Shown piece after piece: positions 23,856 to 33,059 of a stretch of DNA of 64,000 nucleotides (its first letter is position 1; each line of letters starts with the position of its first letter). The position numbers and the translations under genes were made by a program. The notes below the pieces were generated by a model that saw only the letters and a program-made list of their open reading frames with translations, had not been told where the DNA came from and did not search any database. The DNA is taken from the NCBI GenBank assembly GCA_022865705.1, contig JALHTG010000019.1, forward strand, positions 1-64,000. Reading direction: 5' to 3'. Source of the DNA: Candidatus Bathyarchaeota archaeon (lineage in GTDB: Archaea; Thermoproteota; Bathyarchaeia; 40CM-2-53-6; JALHTG01).

Positions 23856-26800
23856 CTACATGAATTCTCCTAGTGCCTTTTGCTTCGTCTTATCCTCCCC
23901 CATGAACAGGGAATCTATCTCATTCTCCAAGAGCATGAGCCGTTGCTCATGATACTTTCCAAGATCATACCGTTTTACAAGGTCGCGCGCAACTTCGATG
24001 TACTTCTCTATGCTTCCTCTATGGACTGTGAGCGCCAACTTCCCTCCGCATCGGGAGCAAACTCCCTTCAACGGGATGCGTCTGAATTTGAAATTGCATT
24101 TCATGCATCTCACCTTCTGCGTAGAAAACGCCTTTAGATTGCCTGTGACGTCGCGCATCAGGTGGGTTGAGAGGACACGACTAGCTACGTCTCTCGCTTT
24201 CACTGCAACAATGGATTCTGCGAGCTGTAGTTGCTCTTGGACCTTTTCCACCATTGTTCCTAGCTTCTTGTAGAGACTCTCCTGGTTTCCAATGTTCAGA
24301 TCGCTCACGAAATGTGTGAATCCAAATCCTCCAAGTGCGCTCCCGCTTGCTGAATCGCCGTTCTCGAGTCTATGTGAAACTGTTTCAATGATTTCTTGTA
24401 CGATTTTTGGATCGGCTTCGCGCAATGTTTGCTCAAAGAACTCCAAGGGAAGAGATTCGACTACCTCCACGTTGAATGCTTGCCTAGCAACCTCAGCAGG
24501 GTTCAGCGTCACCGTCAGTAGGAGTGGTGCATCCATCAATCCTCCTATCCTGCCTGGCAGATAGGATCTCGAGAAGTTCAGCAGAACATCTAGGGCAAGC
24601 ATAACTGCATCTTCGTCACCGTCGCAGTCTCTTCTCTTGGCAGCATGCCACAGAGGGTTAGCGAAGCAAACACTCGCCTTAGTGAAGCCCACAACCCTAC
24701 CTGCGACTCCAACGGAAGTGTGAGGCGACATGCCGAGTATGAGATGCCCCACCAGGTCTTTCGTGGTCTTGACGCCATAGTAAGGCGGCAGGCCATACAC
24801 CTTCTGAAGCAATTCATCAGTGAATCTTGCCACATTCACCAAATAATCAGCGCAGCTTTCTGGGATCACAACATCCTGCAGCTGCAGTTCACACAACTGG
24901 CCTTCATCCACCAGCTTTCTCTGCTTGTAGTCTACAAGATAACCCAATTCCCGAAGTTTCTCGACTCCAACCCCCACTTCTTTACCATTGAAGTGCGTAA
25001 GGGGGGCATCTGTAGCGTCAAATCTGACAGTTCCATCCTTGAATGTTGAGAGACCGAATTCCGCCCTCAAGATCCCCTTCTCTATCAGTTCCGGTGTCCT
25101 TGAATCACTTGTAAGTCCCTTGACACCCTTCACAAGATCAGGGATTCGACCAATCCCCAATGATTTGCACGCCGATTGTAACTCCATCCCGACATCAATT
25201 GATCGTGTATCATATGGTGCTGCATCAATTTTGCATGAAGGACACTTCTGGGTGGAAAGGGGCTTGGCGCATTTTGGACAAACATACTCGATGATGGTTG
25301 GGCACCCGCACTTCCTGCATAGAGCTTGGTGGGTTACAGTTTTGCAAGAGGGACATCTGCGCTTCACAACTTCAACAGTAATCCGATTGCTGGTCTTCGC
25401 TGCTTCAGCTATGTTGCGGCGAGATCCTCCGTGGATACCGATAGGGAACAAACAGTGAACCGGAGGACTCATCTCTCTTCTTTTTGCTTTTTCCGGTCGT
25501 CCCATTCTTGCACCAATGTATGATCCAACCTTCTTGTACACTGTCAAACCTGATATTCTAGAAATGTTTTCCAAGACGGAGAGTTGAGGATCGAGGGAAA
25601 CATTCAGATCGTCAATACCAAGGCATTTCGCGAGAACTAGGCCGTGTGATTCTGAAATCCCTATTGACCCATCCTTAACGACGTGCGGGACACACAACCT
25701 CTCAAGTATTGATTTCAGCTTTGAATCATAAGACAAGACCGCCGCTGACTTGTTAGTCCCCAGGCCTTTTTTGAGGCATGAAAGAGTGTTTCTAACATAG
25801 TTGAGATCCTCAAAATTAAGACCCTCCCAGAAATACGTCCAACGGGGGTGCAAGGGAATCTTGAAAACTTCTGAAATAGAAAGAGCTTCGTGCTCTGATG
25901 GGATTTCAACCAGCGGGGAGTCAAGCATCTTGCGTACCTGTTCGTACGACAGGCCCGCTTGGGCAAGCGCCGAGTCCCTATCGACTCGATCCAACTCTCT
26001 CTCAAGAAGCTTCGCCCACCATTCCTCAACGAAGCCCGACGGGAGTAGTGGTCGGTTGTTTTCTAAAAACTCACCAAAAGCCACGAGCAGGTCGCCCAGA
26101 AACAATATGGATTGGACGGAGCTTTGAAGCTCTGCGGCTTGCTGTACATTCTCCACGCGAACGACAGACCCATCTTTCAACTTCACTACTGGAGGTTCGA
26201 TTGATTCGACGGGGGCCATCACGCCGGCCTTGCCGGGTTTCTCCACTCGAAGCTGCGTTCCTGTAGCGATGAAATCCCTCAGAATCTTCATGGTGGCAGG
26301 ATGGATTCCAAGTGCTGCAAGCCCGGTATTCCTAGATCGGCCATAGCGGAGCCTGAACCCTCCTGGGGTGTTTGGGAAGCAGAAGATTGGGCGTCCCGCA
26401 ATGACGTCGTCCATGAACGCTAGATCACGTGTTTCATCGTCCTCAACAGGCACGGTGCGAATAGTCTTGAGCCAATCCCATCCGCTTATTCCTATCTTCT
26501 CGACAATCTTGATGACCTTCTGACTTCGGCCGATTAGCCCATCATTGACGACTCTTAACGCTCCTCCCCTGACTCTGTTGGTTTCTATCCGAGGCAAGTT
26601 CCTAAATGAGACAACCTCAACAGGATCCGTTTCGACTCCTGTCGCCTCCACTGGCAGACGCATGATTGTATTAGTAAGTTCTTGATCTGAGAGCTTGAAT
26701 TGGAAACGGGTTAGCTCTCGTTCATGCACTCTGACTTCCTCAAGGAACCTTCTTGCCTCCTCTTCTGTTGCCTTGTAACGATCGAGGCCCATGAGCCTTC

Positions 26801-27287
26801 GTACGTAGTCTGAGATCACCAATGTGAGGCCCATCTCGGTCCCGCCGGCTGACCGGATAGGGCCGGCAAAATACACGGCCAAGTACTTCGATCGATCGTG
26901 ATTCGTCTTTATCCTAATACCAGATATTCCTTGAATGGCGGACACCGTTCTTCCTTCATCAAGAATTGATAGTGCGGTGCGGATCGCGTTCTTTGCGGCC
27001 TCCTCCCCGCCTGATCCGAACTTCCCGAGAACTATTTCTTCCGCTATCTTGAAGGCAACTTCTTCCCTGGGCATGGTTTCTGTAAGTTCGCGAATGCGAC
27101 CAGCTACTCCCTGTGGCCCAACTGACTTCTCGACTCTTTCGGCAACATCTCTAGTGACTACGCATTCAGGTTTGGTGGAAGGGTCAATGCCCTTGGATCG
27201 GGCTTGCTCAGCTATGGAGTAGATTTCCGCAAATCTTCGCTCAATCTCACTAACGTAAGATGAAACGCCCAAGTGGGCATCAACCAC
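23856..27287 (-). CDS. polC: DNA polymerase D large (catalytic) subunit DP2
   Basis: Catalytic subunit of the archaeal replicative PolD, with a two-barrel fold related to RNA polymerase. At 1143 residues it is full length and carries no intein. Zinc-ribbon cysteine clusters occur at about residues 639-690 (several C-x2-C pairs) and again at about 1059-1083. The catalytic DxD is in the RRDCDGDEDA motif near residue 886. The N-terminal 300 residues contain the conserved YFAGPIRSAGGTE segment. The DP1 subunit gene lies 8 kb away (35457-36974), on the same strand, with the putative origin between them. Elf1-type gene upstream is separated by 56 bases. Confidence 0.95.
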   Translation of the reverse strand: MVDAHLGVSSYVSEIERRFAEIYSIAEQARSKGIDPSTKPECVVTRDVAERVEKSVGPQGVAGRIRELTETMPREEVAFKIAEEIVLGKFGSGGEEAAKNAIRTALSILDEGRTVSAIQGISGIRIKTNHDRSKYLAVYFAGPIRSAGGTEMGLTLVISDYVRRLMGLDRYKATEEEARRFLEEVRVHERELTRFQFKLSDQELTNTIMRLPVEATGVETDPVEVVSFRNLPRIETNRVRGGALRVVNDGLIGRSQKVIKIVEKIGISGWDWLKTIRTVPVEDDETRDLAFMDDVIAGRPIFCFPNTPGGFRLRYGRSRNTGLAALGIHPATMKILRDFIATGTQLRVEKPGKAGVMAPVESIEPPVVKLKDGSVVRVENVQQAAELQSSVQSILFLGDLLVAFGEFLENNRPLLPSGFVEEWWAKLLERELDRVDRDSALAQAGLSYEQVRKMLDSPLVEIPSEHEALSISEVFKIPLHPRWTYFWEGLNFEDLNYVRNTLSCLKKGLGTNKSAAVLSYDSKLKSILERLCVPHVVKDGSIGISESHGLVLAKCLGIDDLNVSLDPQLSVLENISRISGLTVYKKVGSYIGARMGRPEKAKRREMSPPVHCLFPIGIHGGSRRNIAEAAKTSNRITVEVVKRRCPSCKTVTHQALCRKCGCPTIIEYVCPKCAKPLSTQKCPSCKIDAAPYDTRSIDVGMELQSACKSLGIGRIPDLVKGVKGLTSDSRTPELIEKGILRAEFGLSTFKDGTVRFDATDAPLTHFNGKEVGVGVEKLRELGYLVDYKQRKLVDEGQLCELQLQDVVIPESCADYLVNVARFTDELLQKVYGLPPYYGVKTTKDLVGHLILGMSPHTSVGVAGRVVGFTKASVCFANPLWHAAKRRDCDGDEDAVMLALDVLLNFSRSYLPGRIGGLMDAPLLLTVTLNPAEVARQAFNVEVVESLPLEFFEQTLREADPKIVQEIIETVSHRLENGDSASGSALGGFGFTHFVSDLNIGNQESLYKKLGTMVEKVQEQLQLAESIVAVKARDVASRVLSTHLMRDVTGNLKAFSTQKVRCMKCNFKFRRIPLKGVCSRCGGKLALTVHRGSIEKYIEVARDLVKRYDLGKYHEQRLMLLENEIDSLFMGEDKTKQKALGEFM

Positions 27288-27343
27288 AGTCTCTATCTGG
27301 AGGTATTAGTCGGCGACGCAGTTATAATCCTGATCGAAGACGC

Positions 27344-27793
27344 CTACTGTCTCGCCTCATCAACCTTAGAGGCTTCGTCCGCATCGAGCTCGAATTCTTC
27401 AGACGGGAGTTCTGAGGTCTCTGACGTTTCGGTTTGTTGCTCAGAGGATGATTCCACTTCCGCATGTTTTTCCTCATCTTTGATCTGAGTTTCAGACAGT
27501 ACCGGACCTTCGGGGGGGCTTTCTGTGTGAGCCTGCTTCAGGGCGGGGGTTTGGGTTGCCCCGTAGAACCTGTCAGTGAATCTGCAGTAGACATCAACCA
27601 TTTGATCTGCGGGGGATGTCTCGACTTCCTGTTTCAGTCCACATGCGGCGCATTGAACTGTTGCGTGACCCTTGCCTCTACTCATGATTACTCTGATCGC
27701 TTCCTCTCCGCAACTCGGACATGAGAAGACCGTAGGCAGCTTCTTCTTGACTACCTTTACTATGCGTCGTCTTCGTCGTCCCAAGTATCTCAC
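27344..27793 (-). CDS. Elf1-type zinc-ribbon protein (transcription elongation factor-like)
   Basis: A 149-residue protein whose N-terminal half matches Elf1: a basic start (YLGRRRRR), then a four-cysteine zinc ribbon (Cys25, Cys28, Cys48, Cys51) and the conserved aromatic segment VDVYCRFTDRFYG. In eukaryotes Elf1 acts with RNA polymerase II on chromatin. The C-terminal 60 residues are very acidic and Ser/Thr/Glu-rich, probably disordered. It is located just upstream of DP2 on the same strand. Confidence 0.8.
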   Translation of the reverse strand: MRYLGRRRRRIVKVVKKKLPTVFSCPSCGEEAIRVIMSRGKGHATVQCAACGLKQEVETSPADQMVDVYCRFTDRFYGATQTPALKQAHTESPPEGPVLSETQIKDEEKHAEVESSSEQQTETSETSELPSEEFELDADEASKVDEARQ

Positions 27794-27931
27794 CCTAGAT
27801 GGTTACCTCGTGTCTTTGCCGTTGTATTTCAACCTTCTATGAAGCATACTGTTCCGGAGCAGAAGATCATTCAGCACGAACTTCATGTTGACTCCTTGAA
27901 AGGTCACAACAGGATCACTGCATACATAATG

Positions 27932-28240
27932 TCACATAACTTGTTTCCAAAGGTCTGGCCATCGCTTCGAAACAGCTTCTTCAACTATTGCGGCCGTGAC
28001 CTTAGACACATTGAACTCTGGCGTGGTCTTGCGCAGAAATGTCAGTATCGCTTTCACTTTAGGCGACACAAACGATACACGCGGCTGTTCTTTGGCGATT
28101 CTTAATACGTCTTGCCAGATTTGGGTATCCGTTTTCGACTCCACTGCTGTTGGTTCTTCACGATCCGTTCTTGTTACGGGCTGTGGACCGAAGAGGCTCC
28201 TCGCCACGATACCCAGCCGTCTGTCTCTCTCATCCGACAA
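27932..28240 (-). CDS. Putative ParA partner (adaptor/DNA-binding protein)
   Basis: A 102-residue protein not assignable by eye. The second half (FVSPKVKAILTFLRKTTPEFNVSK; residues about 55-78) is helical and could contain a DNA-binding unit. It starts with TTG inside the end of the ParA gene (11-base overlap), the arrangement of a ParA with its cognate ParB-like or adaptor protein. Sequence similarity to canonical ParB (ParB box, HTH) is not visible. Role as partner is inferred from gene position. Confidence 0.55.
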   Translation of the reverse strand: MSDERDRRLGIVARSLFGPQPVTRTDREEPTAVESKTDTQIWQDVLRIAKEQPRVSFVSPKVKAILTFLRKTTPEFNVSKVTAAIVEEAVSKRWPDLWKQVM

Positions 28241-28994
28241 TCCTGAGTATTTCCTCCTTGACTAGTTTTCGATAAGCAATCGACGCCTTAGATGTCGGAG
28301 CGTACTGCGTTACAGGAGAGCCGTGGCTAGGCGCTTCTGCGACCCTGATTGCTCTCGGAATCAGATTCGTGAAGACTGCGTCCCCGAAGTTCTTTCTGAC
28401 CATGTCCTCGACTTCTGCGCTGAGCCTCGTCCGACTGTCATACTTAGTCAGAAGGAACCGAGTCTCCACGCTGTGCCCGAGTCTAGTTGTCACTAGATCA
28501 CGGAGTTGTAGCATTGTCTTGATTCCAGCCATTGCGTAGAACTCGCATTCTACTGGAACGATCAACTGGTTTGATGCAGCAAGGCCGTTTATTGTTAGGA
28601 TGCCGAGCGACGGCGGAAGGTCACAAACAACAAAGTCATAATTGCTGGCTACAGTGGTGATCTTTTGCTTGAAGATCTCTTCGCGCCGAATAGCCGATAT
28701 CAACTCGAACTCTGCTGCCGATAACGAGATGTTAGAGGGAAGCAAAGCAAGATTGTCGATGGCCGTCTGAACTATGGCATCGTCTGGTCGAGTGTCTTTA
28801 CACAGGACTTCATACATCGTTACTGGAAGCTGATACGAGTCAACCCCCAGGCCCAAGGAACACGATCCTTGAGGATCCAAGTCACAGATCAGGGTCTTTC
28901 GGCCTTCTGCGGCCAGACTCGCGCCTATGTTGATGGCGCTCGTCGTTTTTGCACTTCCACCCTTTTGGTTTCCAAAACAGATAATGGATACCAT
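28230..28994 (-). CDS. parA: ParA-family partition ATPase
   Basis: A 254-residue Walker-type ATPase. The deviant Walker A with signature lysine is KGGSAKTT (residues 11-18), Walker A' is in DLDPQG near residue 41, and Walker B is VVCDLPPSLG near residue 120. Start is taken at the ATG at 28994, because the frame extending to 29063 crosses the repeat region and the promoter. Such ATPases move and position DNA; a chromosomal copy near a replication origin suggests a chromosome-segregation role. The 3' end overlaps the partner gene by 11 bases. Confidence 0.9.
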   Translation of the reverse strand: MVSIICFGNQKGGSAKTTSAINIGASLAAEGRKTLICDLDPQGSCSLGLGVDSYQLPVTMYEVLCKDTRPDDAIVQTAIDNLALLPSNISLSAAEFELISAIRREEIFKQKITTVASNYDFVVCDLPPSLGILTINGLAASNQLIVPVECEFYAMAGIKTMLQLRDLVTTRLGHSVETRFLLTKYDSRTRLSAEVEDMVRKNFGDAVFTNLIPRAIRVAEAPSHGSPVTQYAPTSKASIAYRKLVKEEILRIVG

Positions 28995-29003
28995 GGTAGA
29001 TCG

Positions 29004-29073
29004 TATACGGTATATGTGTCTCACATATATCTTATACGGTATATCGTGTCTGGCTAATGTCACCTACGGTATG
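29004..29073. promoter_or_regulatory. Repeat-rich intergenic site upstream of parA (parS/operator candidate)
   Basis: Two direct copies of TATACGGTATAT followed by GTGTCT start at 29004 and 29033, 29 bases apart; a third shorter copy (CTACGGTATG) starts at 29064. Between the first two is a perfect palindrome with 8-bp arms TATATGTG/CACATATA (29011-29029) around TCT. The site lies between divergent parA and the gene at 29071, and the TATAC/TATAT cores could also be the TATA boxes, so operator, centromere and promoter functions may overlap. Confidence 0.65.
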
Positions 29074-29646
29074 CCTTATGAAATGAGGAACCGGACTCTC
29101 CAGAACACCTACGATTTCAGTGGCTTTATGTTCAGCGGATACGGTTGTGTATCCACTGGAGGGTGCCTCGTGTCTGAGACTTTGGATGGTGCAAAACAGG
29201 TTCTAACCGCCACGTTTCGGGACCCAATCACCCAGACGTTACTCATTCATTCGAGTTTAACCCGAACGCAGTTTGAAACAGTCCTAATTTCCATGCTGGG
29301 ACAGGAACTATCCGGCAGACCGGTCTTGTCACATGAGAGGCTTGTATTGCGTCTCACAAAGCCAAAATTGACTCGGGGATCCTTCAACAGAACCTTGTCT
29401 CAGGCTAGAAGGAACATCGTGGGGTCTATCTACACCATACTCCTGCTAGGATACGTAGGTCTATTTGACAGTCCTGAACTCGCGCCTTTTCTCGAGCTGG
29501 CCAGCAGGATGAAGGCATACATTGATCAGCGGGAAGCCTCCGAAACGATGACTCAGGAGGACCGGGGAGAAGTCATGAAGATCATCGGGGACGAGCTTGA
29601 AGAGGCAATCAACACTCTGGTGCGCGGGGCGCCAAACGAAGTGTGA
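29071..29646 (+). CDS. Unknown protein divergent from parA
   Basis: No family recognised. From the ATG at 29071 the product is 191 residues (an ATG at 29083 gives 187). Composition is that of a soluble protein, with a Gly/Tyr/Ser-rich N-terminus (FMFSGYGCVSTGG) and helical basic middle (KLTRGSFNRTLSQARRN), a hydrophobic helix around YTILLLGYVGLF, and an acidic C-terminus. It diverges from parA across the repeat site and converges on hypF with ten bases between stops. Its position suggests involvement in segregation or in control of the parA site. Confidence 0.6.
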   Translation: MPYEMRNRTLQNTYDFSGFMFSGYGCVSTGGCLVSETLDGAKQVLTATFRDPITQTLLIHSSLTRTQFETVLISMLGQELSGRPVLSHERLVLRLTKPKLTRGSFNRTLSQARRNIVGSIYTILLLGYVGLFDSPELAPFLELASRMKAYIDQREASETMTQEDRGEVMKIIGDELEEAINTLVRGAPNEV

Positions 29647-29656
29647 CGTCACAGCA

Positions 29657-31975
29657 TCACACCTGTGACGCTACTATTGCCTGACCTAAGGAGAGTCCCC
29701 CGTCTCCGGGCGGCACTGACTTGTGCTGAAGGAACGTTAGTCCCTGTTCCTCAACGCATTTCCGTATGGTTTCGACCATGCTCAAGTTAACCGCGACCCC
29801 TCCAGTCACACCAACTCGCCTGATGTTTCTACTCCTCGCGACCTCGGTAGCAATATAGGCTAAGGCCCTTGAGAGGCGGCCTTGGAACGTCGCACAAATG
29901 TCTGGGAGCGGTACTCTTCCAATCGCTAACAGCGTCTCAAGCAACAGCTTCGTGGTGTCAACAGTCAAGAGTTCACCGCGTTGGACTATCAAGTCAGATG
30001 AAGAACAGTGTGTTTCTGGTTGCCCATTCTGCGCCACGGCCTCAAGCATCATTGCGGGCTCTCCCTCGTAAGTTCTGTGAAGACAGATCCCTACTCCCGC
30101 AGCCATTGCGTCCAGCACCCTTCCGGTACTGGATGTCCAGCTCAAAGCCAGGTGGTTCTCGATCTGCGTGGTCAATCGCAATAGGTCTTGTTCATTCAGG
30201 GCTCCGATCCCTTGGTGTGAGAGAATCGTCGACCGGACTCGATTGTCGTCAAGGTGTTCCGCAAGCATCGCAGCACACATTCTCAATGGGAAGCGTGTGC
30301 AAACATCCCCTCCTGGCATCGGTTGCTCGGCCAAGTGGCCTATGCGTTCGAAACCCTTGTACGACGTGACCAGGATCTCTCCACCCCAGATCTTGCCGTC
30401 CAGGCCAAACCCGATCCCATCGGCGGCTATTGCAACGATGGATTGCTCCACCGGCACAGAGTTCTCAGCCATTAGGGACACTGCATGAGCGTGATGATGC
30501 TGCACTGCTACCGTTCTACTCTTCCACGCGTGAGAGAGATCCTTTGCCAGCCTGGACGACAGATAGCCCGGATGTGCATCATGAGCAACAACAGCCCCCT
30601 GATGTGAAATGCCTACCAGTTGAATTAGGTGTTCAAGAGCGTCCTTAAGGAAGCCCATGGCTTCCAACCGGTCCACGTCCCCAATGTGCTGCGTAAGGTA
30701 ACACTGGCTGCCATGAAGAACGCTACCTACGGACCTTAACTCTGCCCCCAAGCCCACGACATCAGCCTGTGACACAAAAGGAACCTCCACGGGAACCGGG
30801 ACGTACCCCCTGGACCTACGAATCATCGTTGGAACCTGGCCGAGAACTCTTACAACCGAGTCGTCGCAACGTGCCGTGATCTCCCTATCATGAAGTACAA
30901 AGTAGTCAACGATATCTGACAGTTGCCGAATGCCTTCATCGTTTGAAACTGCCATTGGCAGCCCAGAGATGTTGCCGCTTGTCATCACGAGTGCCGGATC
31001 CTTGGAGAAGTGAGCAAGCAGAAGATGTATGCCGGTGTATGGCAACATCACGCCCACTGTATTGAGATTAGGAGACACAAGCTCAGAGAGGCGGTACCCT
31101 TCAAGCTTCCTTAGTGCGACTATCGGCCGTCGCCAGCCCTCCAGAAGACGTGCCTCTAGATCCGACACAAATGCGAACTTTCGAACTTCGGCCAAGTCAC
31201 GTGACATCACCGCGAAAGGTTGGAAAGGTTTCGCCTTTCGCGTTCTGATTCGGCGTAAGGGATCGTCGCAAATTGCGGACGCCGACACATGGATCCCCCC
31301 AATGCCCTTTACTCCAAGGATAGCTCCTTCGTTCAACAGTCGCGCTGCCTCTTCTAACGGGTTGTCTTCCTCAATCGGCTTGCCTGTCCTATCGTACAGC
31401 GTAACCCGCGGCCCGCATGATGAACAACAAATCCCTTGGGCGTGAAATCGCCTGTCGTCAGGGTTTTGGTATTCTCTCAGGCAGGTTCGGCACATTGGGA
31501 ACGAATTCATGTTGGTATGGTCCCTGTCATAGGGCGGTTCCATCACAGCAGAAAACCTTGGGCCGCATGAGGCACAACACGTGAAGGGATACAAGTACCA
31601 TCTCGATGTTGCGTCAAGAACCTCGCTTGCGCATCTATCGCAAATTGCTATGTCAGGCGGGATTATTGACCCTGAAAAAGATCGCTGCAGATCACTAGGG
31701 TATATTGCGAATTCGTGGAATCGTCCTGAATACTTTTCAAATGCTACATGTAGGTCGGTGATCTGGCATATGGGTGGCGCTCTCGTCCTCAGCTCATGAA
31801 CGAACGTTTCGACTGTGGGCCGATCGCCTTCTATGCAAAGTTCTACGCCGGCATCACCCAGATTCCGGACATACCCAACCACGCCATGTCGTGACGCTAG
31901 GTTGTGAAGGAATGGCCTGAAGCCGACCCCCTGGACGATCCCTCTGAACCGCAGTTTGGCCGCTATCTTCTCCAA
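29657..31975 (-). CDS. hypF: Hydrogenase maturation carbamoyltransferase HypF
   Basis: HypF converts carbamoyl phosphate and ATP to a carbamoyl adenylate and passes the carbamoyl group to HypE, providing the cyanide ligands of [NiFe] hydrogenase. The 772-residue protein is complete: acylphosphatase domain (GIVQGVGFRPF, residues about 12-22), two zinc-finger-like cysteine clusters (about residues 110-185), a YrdC-like domain (about 200-380), and the Kae1-like domain with the HHHAHA metal motif near residue 487. No other hyp or hydrogenase genes are in the window. It shares a putative divergent promoter with the gene at 32072. Confidence 0.94.
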   Translation of the reverse strand: MEKIAAKLRFRGIVQGVGFRPFLHNLASRHGVVGYVRNLGDAGVELCIEGDRPTVETFVHELRTRAPPICQITDLHVAFEKYSGRFHEFAIYPSDLQRSFSGSIIPPDIAICDRCASEVLDATSRWYLYPFTCCASCGPRFSAVMEPPYDRDHTNMNSFPMCRTCLREYQNPDDRRFHAQGICCSSCGPRVTLYDRTGKPIEEDNPLEEAARLLNEGAILGVKGIGGIHVSASAICDDPLRRIRTRKAKPFQPFAVMSRDLAEVRKFAFVSDLEARLLEGWRRPIVALRKLEGYRLSELVSPNLNTVGVMLPYTGIHLLLAHFSKDPALVMTSGNISGLPMAVSNDEGIRQLSDIVDYFVLHDREITARCDDSVVRVLGQVPTMIRRSRGYVPVPVEVPFVSQADVVGLGAELRSVGSVLHGSQCYLTQHIGDVDRLEAMGFLKDALEHLIQLVGISHQGAVVAHDAHPGYLSSRLAKDLSHAWKSRTVAVQHHHAHAVSLMAENSVPVEQSIVAIAADGIGFGLDGKIWGGEILVTSYKGFERIGHLAEQPMPGGDVCTRFPLRMCAAMLAEHLDDNRVRSTILSHQGIGALNEQDLLRLTTQIENHLALSWTSSTGRVLDAMAAGVGICLHRTYEGEPAMMLEAVAQNGQPETHCSSSDLIVQRGELLTVDTTKLLLETLLAIGRVPLPDICATFQGRLSRALAYIATEVARSRNIRRVGVTGGVAVNLSMVETIRKCVEEQGLTFLQHKSVPPGDGGLSLGQAIVASQV

Positions 31976-32029
31976 CCTTGACCCCGGTCCTGACGCACTA
32001 TGGAGGCTCTCGAGTCGTTCTCGAAAACG

Positions 32030-32038
32030 TAGATATAC
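32030..32038. promoter_or_regulatory. Bidirectional TATA-like element between hypF and coiled-coil HTH gene
   Basis: The sequence GTAGATATACTTTC at about 32026-32039 gives a TATA candidate on both strands: about 26-36 bases before the TTG start at 32072 on the plus strand and about 50 bases before hypF on the minus strand. Positional inference only. Confidence 0.35.
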
Positions 32039-32071
32039 TTTCTGTTTCCAGGTGATTCTAGGTTAAGGCCG

Positions 32072-32659
32072 TTGTCGAAACCGCCAAAGACATCCGAGCC
32101 CGTTCTGGGCGAAGTTGGAACTTGGACAGCGATGGGGATTGTGAAGCGTCTTGATGATCAGAAGCGTATGATAGATCGCATGTGCCGCGAGTTGGAAGAG
32201 TTGAGATCGATGAAGATTAGTGAGACAAGCAAGAACACACAATTCCAAGACTTCAAAGCGTTGACGGAGAACCTTGAAACCGCTCTAGCCGCAAACAAGC
32301 GACTTGCAGATAGCGTGATCAAAATCAGGGAGATCCTTTCTGGTCTAGTACGTGAAAACGAGAAGCTGAGAGAAGAAGTTGACGTGATAAGGAGGGGTTC
32401 CGGTGCGTCAATTGCTCTCGAGCCTAGACAGATCCATGATTCTGGCCTCAGGATCCTTCAGGCACTTAGCACGGGCTCCAAATCGTCGACGGAAGTCTCG
32501 GTCGTCGTAAGACGAAGTCGCGAACACACCAGTAGGATGCTGAAGAAGATGGTCGACCAAGGGCTGCTTGAGGAGTCGCGGACATACCCTGCGAAGTATA
32601 GTTTGACTAACAGAACGAAGGATGTCCTACAATCTCAAACGACGCCTACTTCTGGATGA
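32072..32659 (+). CDS. Coiled-coil protein with C-terminal winged helix
   Basis: 195 residues. The N-terminal two thirds (about residues 20-115) is heptad-like and charged, indicating a coiled coil for dimerisation; the C-terminal part (residues about 125-185) is a MarR-like winged helix: RILQALSTGSKSSTEVSVVV (helix-turn), RSREHTSRMLKKMVDQGLLE (recognition helix), and a YPAKYSLT wing. Start is TTG at 32072; an ATG at 32132 would remove 20 residues. It converges with the gene at 32646 with a 14-base overlap. The name of the family is unknown to me. Lying between parA and the origin, it may be a local DNA-binding architectural or regulatory factor. Confidence 0.65.
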   Translation: MSKPPKTSEPVLGEVGTWTAMGIVKRLDDQKRMIDRMCRELEELRSMKISETSKNTQFQDFKALTENLETALAANKRLADSVIKIREILSGLVRENEKLREEVDVIRRGSGASIALEPRQIHDSGLRILQALSTGSKSSTEVSVVVRRSREHTSRMLKKMVDQGLLEESRTYPAKYSLTNRTKDVLQSQTTPTSG

Positions 32660-33059
32660 TGTTATTCCAGGAGAACGTGCCAGGCTGTTTCGTTGTATAC
32701 AGCCATTGGGCAGGGGATCCCGACCGCAACACTATTCCCTTGTCTACGAATCGAGAGAGGTAGGTGCAGACTGTGCTTAGCGATATAGTCTCACCATGCC
32801 TCCGTTCATATGCCTGCTTTATGTCGGCGGACCGAAACGCCCTTCCCTGGTACCCGGTGAGAATGTCGCGAATTCGTTCAAACTTTCTTTCAGCTGTTGG
32901 CCCCGCACCTGTCTCCCCGGGACCACCAACGTTGCCCATGAGTTCCACATAGTCGAGGATCTTGGCGACCTTCTCCTTGGTAACATCCCCGTCGACAGTG
33001 ATCGTATGCTTGGTCCCGACTTGGTCGAAGAACTCTATCTTCACCTTGCGGGCCGGCAC
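32646..33059 (-). CDS. Winged-helix-type protein next to the candidate origin
   Basis: A 137-residue protein not recognised by family. The N-terminal 40 residues form beta-strands (VKIEFFDQVGTKHTITVDGD) followed by a Gly-rich linker and a helical C-terminal region with a probable helix-turn-helix (RSADIKQAYERR, then LSTVCTYLSRFVDKGIV) and a wing. It is divergent from the origin region and Orc1/Cdc6. The pattern suggests a DNA-binding regulator. Confidence 0.6.
   Translation of the reverse strand: MPARKVKIEFFDQVGTKHTITVDGDVTKEKVAKILDYVELMGNVGGPGETGAGPTAERKFERIRDILTGYQGRAFRSADIKQAYERRHGETISLSTVCTYLSRFVDKGIVLRSGSPAQWLYTTKQPGTFSWNNIIQK

Noticed and set aside
23886-25523. Several plus-strand frames of 65-156 residues opposite DP2
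   Set aside because: All are antisense shadows of the polymerase gene, which has strong family support along its full length.
23856-27287. Possible intein in DP2
   Set aside because: Length is 1143 residues, usual for intein-free DP2, and no intein splicing motifs interrupt the catalytic region.
29869-30369. 166-residue plus-strand frame inside hypF
   Set aside because: Antisense to the intact Kae1-like domain of HypF, with no domain features of its own.
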